A DNA stretch of 12,298 nt, taken from positions 1-12,298 of the forward strand of contig JBCCZN010000073.1 in the NCBI GenBank assembly GCA_039187375.1. Reading direction: 5' to 3'. Positions 6,438-12,298 of this stretch are shown here, one piece after another. The position numbers and the translations under genes are program-made. Position 1 is the stretch's first letter. Each line of letters starts with the position of its first letter. The notes beneath the pieces are model-generated. The model worked only from the letters and a program-made list of their open reading frames with translations, ran no database searches and was not told where the DNA came from. The DNA comes from CALBPI01 sp039187375 (GTDB lineage: Bacteria; Pseudomonadota; Gammaproteobacteria; Steroidobacterales; Woeseiaceae).

Positions 6438-7640
6438 ATGGATCTGTCATTTAGCCAGGACGAACTGGCATTCCGCGACCACATCAAGGGCTTCTTTGCC
6501 GATCATTTCCCACAGGATATTCGCGATAAAATGGATCGCGGCATCCGACTCGACAAAGACGACTTTGTTCGCTGGCAGAAGATCCTCAACGAACACGGCT
6601 ACATGGCTGTCAATTGGCCGGTCGAATACGGCGGTACAGGCTGGACACCGGTTCAAAAGTACATTTTTGCCAACGAGATGGCACAGGCCAACGCACCGGA
6701 TGTCGTCCCCTTTGGTGTCAGCATGGTCGGGCCGGTCATTTACACCTTTGGTAACGAGGCACAGAAACAGCAGTTCCTGCCCGACATCCTCGCGAGCAAC
6801 GTCTGGTGGTGTCAGGGCTATTCCGAGCCGGGCGCAGGCTCTGACCTTGCCTCACTGAAAACACTGGCTGAGCGCGATGACGACGAATACGTCATCAACG
6901 GCACCAAAACCTGGACCACGCTCGGCCAGCATGCCGACTGGATCTTTGTCTTGGCACGCACCAACACCGACGTAGCACGTCGTCAGGAGGGCATCAGCTT
7001 CATCCTTTGCGACATGAATACACCGGGTATCAGTGTGCGGCCAATCATCACCATCGAAGGCGGCCACGAGGTCAATGAGGTGCACTTTGAAAACGTGCGC
7101 GTACCGGTTGCCAACCTCGTCGGCGAAGAAGGCAAGGGCTGGACCTATGGCAAAGTGCTGCTGCAACACGAGCGCACGAATATCGCTGCCGTAGCACGCT
7201 CGAAATATCGCCTGGCGCGGCTTAAGGAACTGGCGGCCGGGTCCTTGCATGGCGCAGAACCGCTGATGCAACAATCAACCTTCCGCAGCAAATTGGTCGA
7301 GACCGAAGTCGCATTGAAAGCACTGGAATACACCGACCTGCGCACCCTGGCAGCCGTCGCAACCGGCAAAGCGCCTGGACCGGAGAGCTCCATCCTGAAG
7401 ATTCGCGGCACCGAGATGCAACAACGTCTGGACAGCCTGTTCCTCGAAGCAGCTGGCTACTACGCGATGCCATATGTCCCGGATCAGTTCTCACTGGATG
7501 CCAAAGACGAGGATATTGTCGTCGACAGTGCTGAACCGACCACAGCATTGAGGTACTTCAACTACCGCAAAGCCTCCATCTACGGCGGTTCTAACGAAAT
7601 TCAGAAAAACATCATCGCCAAGCACGTGCTTGGTTTGTAA
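6438..7640 (+). CDS. Acyl-CoA dehydrogenase, large subunit (PimC-like)
   Basis: This 400-residue member of the acyl-CoA dehydrogenase superfamily would oxidise an acyl-CoA to its 2,3-enoyl-CoA with FAD. Visible signatures are the N-terminal MDLSFSQDELAFRD, GYSEPGAGSDLASL (127-140, the FAD/substrate segment), NGTKTWTT (154-161), a helix with QHERTNI (243-249, Glu245 a candidate catalytic base), and C-terminal SIYGGSNEIQKNIIAKHVLG (380-399). It lacks the RxxFG...FQ and QxxGGxG flavin motifs of the homotetrameric enzymes; the next gene has both. It resembles the large subunit of pimeloyl-CoA-type dehydrogenases. The frame is open upstream to 6252, but ATG 6438 is preferred: it follows GAGGGGATCAA, matches family N-termini, and the upstream 62 codons show no family sequence. 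The real acyl substrate is unknown. Confidence 0.9.
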   Translation: MDLSFSQDELAFRDHIKGFFADHFPQDIRDKMDRGIRLDKDDFVRWQKILNEHGYMAVNWPVEYGGTGWTPVQKYIFANEMAQANAPDVVPFGVSMVGPVIYTFGNEAQKQQFLPDILASNVWWCQGYSEPGAGSDLASLKTLAERDDDEYVINGTKTWTTLGQHADWIFVLARTNTDVARRQEGISFILCDMNTPGISVRPIITIEGGHEVNEVHFENVRVPVANLVGEEGKGWTYGKVLLQHERTNIAAVARSKYRLARLKELAAGSLHGAEPLMQQSTFRSKLVETEVALKALEYTDLRTLAAVATGKAPGPESSILKIRGTEMQQRLDSLFLEAAGYYAMPYVPDQFSLDAKDEDIVVDSAEPTTALRYFNYRKASIYGGSNEIQKNIIAKHVLGL

Positions 7641-7655
7641 GGCGGACATCTCACC

Positions 7656-8783
7656 ATGGATTTTTCAATCTCCGAAGATCAGCAAATGCTGCAGGACAGC
7701 GTTGCACGTTACATAGCCGATGAATATGACTTTGATTCGCGGCAGGCAGCCGCAGAGTCAAAACTGGGTTATAGCGCTGAGCGCTGGCAGTCTTTTGCAG
7801 AACTAGGCTGGACCGCCGTGCCATTTGCAGAGGCCGACGGTGGACTGGATGGTGGCGCGGTCGAGCTGATGCTCGTCATGGAGCAGTTCGGTCGCGGACT
7901 GGTTATCGAGCCCTATCTGCCGAGTATCGTCATGGCCGGTGGCGTATTGAAGCGACTCGCCAATGATGAGCAAAAAGGCGCCTGGCTGGCTGACCTGATC
8001 GAGGGTAGCAAGACTGCTGCACTCGCTTACGCCGAACCTCAAAGTCGCTACACACTGCATGATGTCGCCACGACCGCAACCGTATCAGGCGATGCTTACA
8101 TCCTGAACGGCCACAAGACCGTCGTGCTCAACGGTGGCAATGCGGACACACTGGTGATCAGCGCACGCACCGGTGATGCACGCACCGATGCGAGCGGCAT
8201 TAGCTTGTTTGTCGTCGATGCCAACACTGCGGGCATTAGCCGCAAAGCCTACGGCACCGTCGATGCGCGTCAGGCGGCTGAAATTGAATTGAAAGATGTC
8301 AGCGTACCGGCTAGCCAACTGCTGGGCAGCGCGGGTGACGCGCTCGCCACCCTCGAACAAGTGATCGGCGAAGCGACAATCGGCATTTGTGCCGAAGCGG
8401 TTGGCATCATGCAAATGCTGAACGTCAAAACGCTGGAATACACAAAACAACGCGTACAGTTCGGTACCCCGATCGCTGCTTTTCAAGCGCTACAACACCG
8501 CATGGTCGACATGTTTATGATCGGCGAAGAAAGCCGTTCTTTGTTGCTACACGCAGTGATGACCGCGCAAGAAGCCGATACAGATGCAGCGGACAAAGCC
8601 GTGCGTGCGTTGAAAATTCACATCGGTACCGCCGGACGCACGTTGGGCGAAGAAGCGGTGCAGCTACACGGTGGCATGGGCGTTACCTGGGAGCTCGATG
8701 TTGCGCACTATTTCAAACGCCTGACGATGATCGATACGTTGTTCGGCAACGCCGGACACCATATCGATAGCTACCCGCTCTAG
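7656..8783 (+). CDS. Acyl-CoA dehydrogenase, small subunit (PimD-like)
   Basis: This 375-residue superfamily partner of the preceding gene starts 15 bases after it, with AAGGCGGA in the gap as a possible ribosome site. It has MDFSISEDQQMLQDSVARY at the N-terminus, AYAEPQSRY (124-132) in place of the usual SEPxAGSD, and NGHKTVVLNG (151-160). The flavin-contact motifs RVQFGTPIAAFQALQ (266-280) and QLHGGMG (336-342) are intact. It lacks the Glu-Arg pair seen in the large subunit (that stretch reads VIGEATIG) and lacks the YGG/YEG-type C-terminal motif. The pattern suggests it supplies FAD-binding residues while the large subunit supplies the base, as in known alpha2beta2 acyl-CoA dehydrogenases. 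Its stop codon shares the palindrome CTAG (8780-8783) with the glnS stop on the other strand. Confidence 0.88.
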   Translation: MDFSISEDQQMLQDSVARYIADEYDFDSRQAAAESKLGYSAERWQSFAELGWTAVPFAEADGGLDGGAVELMLVMEQFGRGLVIEPYLPSIVMAGGVLKRLANDEQKGAWLADLIEGSKTAALAYAEPQSRYTLHDVATTATVSGDAYILNGHKTVVLNGGNADTLVISARTGDARTDASGISLFVVDANTAGISRKAYGTVDARQAAEIELKDVSVPASQLLGSAGDALATLEQVIGEATIGICAEAVGIMQMLNVKTLEYTKQRVQFGTPIAAFQALQHRMVDMFMIGEESRSLLLHAVMTAQEADTDAADKAVRALKIHIGTAGRTLGEEAVQLHGGMGVTWELDVAHYFKRLTMIDTLFGNAGHHIDSYPL

Positions 8784-10477
8784 CTATCACCGTCCTGAAG
8801 TGCTTGCATTGCTTGCGCTTCGAGCTTGGCCCACGAGTCACGCAGAGTGACGATGCGGTTGATGATCATCGCATCGTCACTCGAGTCGGTGTCAGCGGTG
8901 TAGTACCCCAGACGCTCGAACTGCACCGCGTCACCCGCGCTAAGCGAGGCCAATGACGGTTCCAGCCAACCCTGCGTTTCGGACAACGAGGCATCGTTTA
9001 GCGTCGCGAGCCAGTCATCCTGGCGCGCAGGTGCTGCGTGCTTGAACAATCTGTCGTAGGCGCGGATCGTGGCCGGCAAGCCGTGCTCAGCGGATACCCA
9101 GTGAATCGTCCCTTTAACCTTGCGATCGTTGCTACCACCGCTGCGAGTCTCGGGATCGAGACTACACACAAGCTCAATGACGTTGCCGGCATCGTCCTTG
9201 ATCACCTCGTCACAACGAATGATGTAGCCGTAGCGCAAACGGACCTCACCACCCGGCTTGAGTCGGAAGAACTTGCGTGGGGCATCCTCCATGAAGTCCT
9301 CACGCTCAATCCAGATCTGCCGCGTTAGCGGAATGTCGCGCTCACCCTGCTCAGGCTGGTTCGGGTGGTTTTGCGCGTGCAGCCACTGTGTCGCATCGGC
9401 ATCGAAATTGCTCAGCGTCACCTTCAGCGGATTCACAACCGCCATGCGCCGTGGAACGTCGGCGAGCGTGTCTCGCACACAAGACTCCAACAGGCCCAAT
9501 TCAATGTGCTTCGCCTTCTTGGTGATCCCCACTCGCTGGCAGAACAGACGCAAGGCAGCCGGCGGATAGCCACGTCGCCGCAAACCAGCGATGGTTGGCA
9601 TCCTTGGGTCATCCCATCCTGCGACGTGTCCAGCATCCACCAACGCTTTGAGCTTACGTTTGCTGGTCACCATATAGGCAACCTGCAATCTCGAAAATTC
9701 GATTTGTCGCGGTGGGTAGTCGTGAGGAACACGTTCAACCAGCCATTCATACAGCGGTCTGTGATCCTCGAACTCGAGGGTACATAAGCTATGCGTGATG
9801 CCTTCAAAAACGTCTGACAGCGTGTGTGCAAAGTCATACATCGGATAGATAGGCCATTCTCCTGCGGTGCGCTGATGCTCGGCATTACGGATCCGATACA
9901 AAGTGGGATCACGCAGATTCAGGTTCGGCGAAGCCATGTCGATCTTCGCCCGCAGCACGTGCTCACCATCGGCAAATTCACCGGCACGCATGCGCTCGAA
10001 CAAGGATCGATTCTCGTCGATGCTGCGATCACGGAAGGGGCTGTTACGGCCCGGCTCCGTCAGCGTCCCACGGAAGCTGCGGATGTCCTCGGCGCTGAGG
10101 CTGTCAACGTACGCATCGCCGGCATCGATCAATGCCAATGCCGAGGTGTAGAAGCGATCAAAATAATCCGACGCGTGCGTCAGTCGATCATCCCAGTCAT
10201 ATCCAAGCCAGCGTACGTCATCGCGAATGGCGTCCGCGTATTCCTGTTTTTCTTTTTCCGGATTGGTGTCGTCAAAGCGCAGATAAGTACGCCCGCCAAA
10301 CTGTTGCGTGACACCGAAGTTCAATGACATCGACAGCGCATGCCCTATGTGCAAAAAACCGTTCGGCTCGGGCGGAAACCGGGTGACCAATCCCTCCGGC
10401 AGTCGATTGTGTTGCACATCATCTGCGATGATCTGCCGGATAAAGTCGAGTACGGGCGTATCTTGTGGTGTTTCCAT
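8780..10477 (-). CDS. glnS: Glutaminyl-tRNA synthetase GlnRS
   Basis: GlnRS charges tRNA-Gln with glutamine in the cytoplasm. The 565-residue protein is close to the usual length of about 550. It has the class I signature FPPEPNGFLHIGH (34-46), FDDTNPEKEKQEY (68-80), YPMYDFAHTLSD (211-222), and LEFEDHRPLYEW (234-245). The second signature appears as VTSKRKL (270-276), a KMSKS-type loop with Thr where Met is common. WDDPRMPTIAGLRRRGY (288-304) follows. The C-terminal half (about 345-565) matches the two beta-barrel anticodon-binding domains, including KGTIHWVSAEH (455-465). The DNA before the ATG has no clear Shine-Dalgarno but holds a GGGCG/CGCCC inverted repeat (10488-10500). The gene is downstream of zur in the same direction and converges on the dehydrogenase operon with a 4-base overlap. 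Confidence 0.96.
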   Translation of the reverse strand: METPQDTPVLDFIRQIIADDVQHNRLPEGLVTRFPPEPNGFLHIGHALSMSLNFGVTQQFGGRTYLRFDDTNPEKEKQEYADAIRDDVRWLGYDWDDRLTHASDYFDRFYTSALALIDAGDAYVDSLSAEDIRSFRGTLTEPGRNSPFRDRSIDENRSLFERMRAGEFADGEHVLRAKIDMASPNLNLRDPTLYRIRNAEHQRTAGEWPIYPMYDFAHTLSDVFEGITHSLCTLEFEDHRPLYEWLVERVPHDYPPRQIEFSRLQVAYMVTSKRKLKALVDAGHVAGWDDPRMPTIAGLRRRGYPPAALRLFCQRVGITKKAKHIELGLLESCVRDTLADVPRRMAVVNPLKVTLSNFDADATQWLHAQNHPNQPEQGERDIPLTRQIWIEREDFMEDAPRKFFRLKPGGEVRLRYGYIIRCDEVIKDDAGNVIELVCSLDPETRSGGSNDRKVKGTIHWVSAEHGLPATIRAYDRLFKHAAPARQDDWLATLNDASLSETQGWLEPSLASLSAGDAVQFERLGYYTADTDSSDDAMIINRIVTLRDSWAKLEAQAMQALQDGDS

Positions 10478-10529
10478 GATGGGATCGGGGCGTATCGCCC
10501 GCTCAGCGTCTAGAGGTTTTCAGCGCGCG

Positions 10530-10535
10530 ATTGTA
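10530..10535 (-). promoter_or_regulatory. Candidate -10 element upstream of glnS
   Basis: In the 89-base gap between zur and glnS the minus strand reads TACAAT (5 of 6 to TATAAT). It lies 52 bases before the glnS ATG. The matching -35 region (ATGCCC at 17 bases) is poor, so glnS may depend partly on readthrough from zur. Low-confidence call by eye. Confidence 0.25.
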
Positions 10536-10566
10536 CGCGACACCATGGTACAGGGCATCACCAATA

Positions 10567-11040
10567 CTACTGGCAGTCGGCGCAAGTGCCCTGCACCTCT
10601 AACACCGCATGCCGAGCCACGAAACCATGCTCCGAAGCGGCCTTTTGAACGACGTTCTGGACCGCATTGGCATGAATTTCGATGACTTGATTGCATTCAC
10701 CACAAATCAGAAACTGACCGTTATGCGGTGCGCCGGGGTGCGCACAGCCGATAAACGCATTGAGTGAATCCAGTCGGTGGATCAAGCCGGCCTCAAGCAA
10801 AAATTCCAGCGCGCGATAGACCGTCGGTGGCGCCTTACGTTGGCCTTGCTCGGCCATTTTGTCGAGGATATCGTAAGCACCCACCGGCGCATGACTATCC
10901 CACACCAACGTCAGGACTTGCTTGCGCAATGCGGTCAGCCGCAAGCCCCGGGCGGCACAAATCGACTCGGCCTTGCGCAACGCCGTGTCAACGCATTCGC
11001 TGTGATCGTGATCCTCAACATGACTTGCAGCGCTTACCAT
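10567..11040 (-). CDS. zur: Fur-family metalloregulator, probably zinc repressor Zur
   Basis: This 157-residue DNA-binding repressor is probably controlled by Zn(II). It has the winged-helix core RGLRLTALRKQVLTLVWDS (31-49) and the recognition-helix stretch KAPPTVYRALEFLLEAGLIH (69-88). PPTVYRALEFLLE followed by HRLDSLNAFIGC is closer to Zur than to iron-sensing Fur. Two CxxC pairs (Cys113/Cys116 and Cys153/Cys156) form the structural zinc site. An N-terminal HVEDHDHSEC segment is His/Asp-rich. The frame is open upstream to 11130, but ATG 11040 is preferred: earlier codons show no family sequence and would run across the thrS promoter. No convincing Shine-Dalgarno is seen at 11040 or at Met 11058. 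It is divergent from thrS and upstream of glnS. No zinc uptake genes are in the window. Confidence 0.85.
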   Translation of the reverse strand: MVSAASHVEDHDHSECVDTALRKAESICAARGLRLTALRKQVLTLVWDSHAPVGAYDILDKMAEQGQRKAPPTVYRALEFLLEAGLIHRLDSLNAFIGCAHPGAPHNGQFLICGECNQVIEIHANAVQNVVQKAASEHGFVARHAVLEVQGTCADCQ

Positions 11041-11075
11041 GTCGCTATCATACCGCATTGGCGTGCAAAGACAGC

Positions 11076-11103
11076 GTGACACGGGCTCGATGCGCGCTAC
11101 AAT
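11076..11103 (+). promoter_or_regulatory. Probable sigma70-type promoter of thrS
   Basis: GTGACA (11076-11081, 5 of 6 to TTGACA) and TACAAT (11098-11103, 5 of 6 to TATAAT) are separated by 16 bases. Transcription would start near 11110, giving a leader of about 38 bases before the thrS ATG at 11148. This is the best promoter-like pair in the zur-thrS divergent gap (11041-11147). Confidence 0.5.
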
Positions 11104-11104
11104 G

Positions 11105-11150
11105 CGTGGCTGGACGACACATAGCGCCAATATGGCGTAGAAAAGCCATG
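11105..11150 (+). promoter_or_regulatory. thrS leader with alternative hairpins over the start codon
   Basis: CGCCA (11125-11129) pairs with TGGCG (11133-11137) around a 3-base loop. The overlapping ATGGC (11132-11136) can instead pair with GCCAT (11145-11149), covering AU of the start codon. A longer-range pairing of TGGCT (11107-11111) with AGCCA (11144-11148) is also possible. Only a weak GAAAAG ribosome-site candidate precedes the ATG. E. coli thrS is known to be translationally autoregulated through its leader; whether this leader acts likewise is inference. Confidence 0.3.
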
Positions 11151-12298
11151 CCTGCGATAACCCTGCCCGATCAATCTCAACGCCAATACGACTCCGATGT
11201 GACCGCGCTCAGCGTTGCCCGCGACATCAGCCCGTCTCTGGCCAAGGCTGCCGTTGTTGCGTTGGTGAATGGCGAACAGTGGGACCTGACTCGACCGATT
11301 ACGGAAGATGCACAGGTTCAGATTATTACGCGCGATAGCGAAGAAGCCTTGCCTTTCTTGCGGCACGACGCCGCCCATGCGCTGGCCGAAGCAGTCAAGG
11401 AGCTGTTTCCAGAGACCCAGGTCACGATCGGACCGGCTATTGAAAACGGGTTCTATTACGACTTCGCTCGCGAAAAACCGTTTACCGAGGATGATCTGGC
11501 GGTGATAGAGGCTCGCATGCGTGAGATTGTCGAGCGAGATGAGGAGATTATTCGAGAGGTTTGGACACGAGACGATGCGGTTGCGTTTTTTCGCGACATG
11601 GGCGAGGAATACAAAGCCAAATTGATAGAACGGATTCCGACCGATGAGACGATCACGCTGTATCGGCAGGGCGAGTTTATCGACCTCTGCCGGGGTCCCC
11701 ACTTGCCCTCCACTGGTGGTCTGGGCAAGTCGTTCAAACTACTGCGAGTATCAGGCGCTTACTGGGAGGGCAACTCACAAAACGAGATGCTGCAGCGCAT
11801 CTATGGCACCGCCTGGGCAAATGACAAACAATTACGGCTGTACCTAAAACGTCTGGAAGAAGCGGAGAAACGCGATCACCGCAAACTGGGCCGCCAGATG
11901 GATCTGTTCCATTTTCAGGAGGAGGCACCGGGCTCGGTTTTCTGGCATCCGAAGGGCTGGACGCTATTCCAGCGCCTGATCGACTATATGCGCGATCGCC
12001 AACGCGGGGCTGGCTATCGAGAAATTCACACGCCGATCGTCATGGACCGCGCGCTGTGGGAGGCATCCGGACACTGGGACTCATTTGGTGAGCATATGTT
12101 CACAACGCAAACCGAAGACGGTCGCGTCTACGCATTGAAGCCGATGAACTGTCCTGGCCACGTACAGGTATTCAAACAGGGCATCACCAGTTATCGCGAG
12201 TTACCGCTGCGACTGGCCGAGTTCGGTACCGTACACCGCTATGAGCCGTCCGGGGCCTTGCATGGCATGCTGCGCGTGCGCGCCTTTACCCAGGATGA
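11148..12298 (+). CDS. thrS: Threonyl-tRNA synthetase ThrRS, N-terminal 383 residues (runs off right edge)
   Basis: ThrRS charges tRNA-Thr and edits mischarged seryl-tRNA. The frame opens at ATG 11148 and has no stop before the window end, so about 60% of the usual protein of roughly 640 residues is visible. It begins with a TGS domain (MPAITLPDQSQRQYDSD). The editing domain follows, with HDAAH (His73, His77), FYYDF (102-106) and DLCRGPH (179-185, Cys181 and His185). The class II catalytic core starts near residue 245 and includes the zinc-ligand Cys335 in MNCPGH (333-338) and the motif 2 region RYEPSGALHGMLRVRAFTQD (364-383). All expected editing residues are intact. In many gammaproteobacteria thrS is followed by infC, rpmI and rplT; this cannot be checked here. 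It is divergent from zur. Confidence 0.96.
   Translation, partial: MPAITLPDQSQRQYDSDVTALSVARDISPSLAKAAVVALVNGEQWDLTRPITEDAQVQIITRDSEEALPFLRHDAAHALAEAVKELFPETQVTIGPAIENGFYYDFAREKPFTEDDLAVIEARMREIVERDEEIIREVWTRDDAVAFFRDMGEEYKAKLIERIPTDETITLYRQGEFIDLCRGPHLPSTGGLGKSFKLLRVSGAYWEGNSQNEMLQRIYGTAWANDKQLRLYLKRLEEAEKRDHRKLGRQMDLFHFQEEAPGSVFWHPKGWTLFQRLIDYMRDRQRGAGYREIHTPIVMDRALWEASGHWDSFGEHMFTTQTEDGRVYALKPMNCPGHVQVFKQGITSYRELPLRLAEFGTVHRYEPSGALHGMLRVRAFTQD

Noticed and set aside
9824..10327. 167-codon plus-strand frame opposite glnS
   Set aside because: It is a shadow of the glnS coding strand with no ribosome site or motif.
11041..11130. 30-residue N-terminal extension of Zur
   Set aside because: It would run over the thrS promoter and has no resemblance to Fur-family N-termini.
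11097..11702. 201-codon minus-strand frame opposite thrS
   Set aside because: It lies wholly antisense to well-conserved ThrRS sequence and crosses its promoter region. It has no recognisable motifs.

Overview
The window looks like chromosomal DNA of a proteobacterium, most likely a gammaproteobacterium. It has medium-high GC, dense packing, a bacterial-type GlnRS, a Zur-like Fur protein, a TerC-family protein and a moa operon. I cannot place it to genus. I see no transposase, integrase, CRISPR array, tRNA or rRNA. No gene-free stretch exceeds 300 bases; the longest is about 224 bases, between moaA and the acyl-CoA dehydrogenases.

Layout, left to right. (1) The first codons of an ABC-type ATPase run leftwards off the edge. 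They are divergent from a secreted alpha/beta hydrolase (150-1601), and the gap between holds a CRP-like palindrome. (2) A TerC-family membrane protein (1653-2459, minus) converges on the hydrolase across a 15-bp inverted repeat. It is divergent from an inositol-monophosphatase-like gene (2493-3344, plus) in which one conserved metal-ligand Asp is Asn. (3) A tight five-gene minus-strand operon, moaA-moaC-mobA-moaD-moaE (6213 down to 3331), makes molybdenum cofactor. MoaA and MoaC turn GTP into cyclic pyranopterin monophosphate, MoaD and MoaE add the dithiolene sulfurs, and MobA attaches GMP to give the guanine dinucleotide form. The metal-insertion genes (moeA, mog), moeB and a molybdate transporter are not in the window. 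(4) Divergent from moaA is a two-gene acyl-CoA dehydrogenase operon (6438-8783). Its subunits look complementary and partly degenerate, suggesting a heteromeric enzyme. (5) The second dehydrogenase gene ends in a CTAG shared with the stop codon of glnS (minus). Upstream of glnS lies a zur-like regulator (minus), and divergent from that is thrS (plus), which runs off the right edge.

Most of the window is ordinary housekeeping and metabolic sequence. I found no clearly new multi-gene system. The points most worth a second look are the paired acyl-CoA dehydrogenases, the D-to-N change in the IMPase-like protein, a Cys/His-rich tail on MoaE, and possible alternative hairpins over the thrS start codon. 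Assignments rest on reading motifs by eye; no database search or folding program was run.
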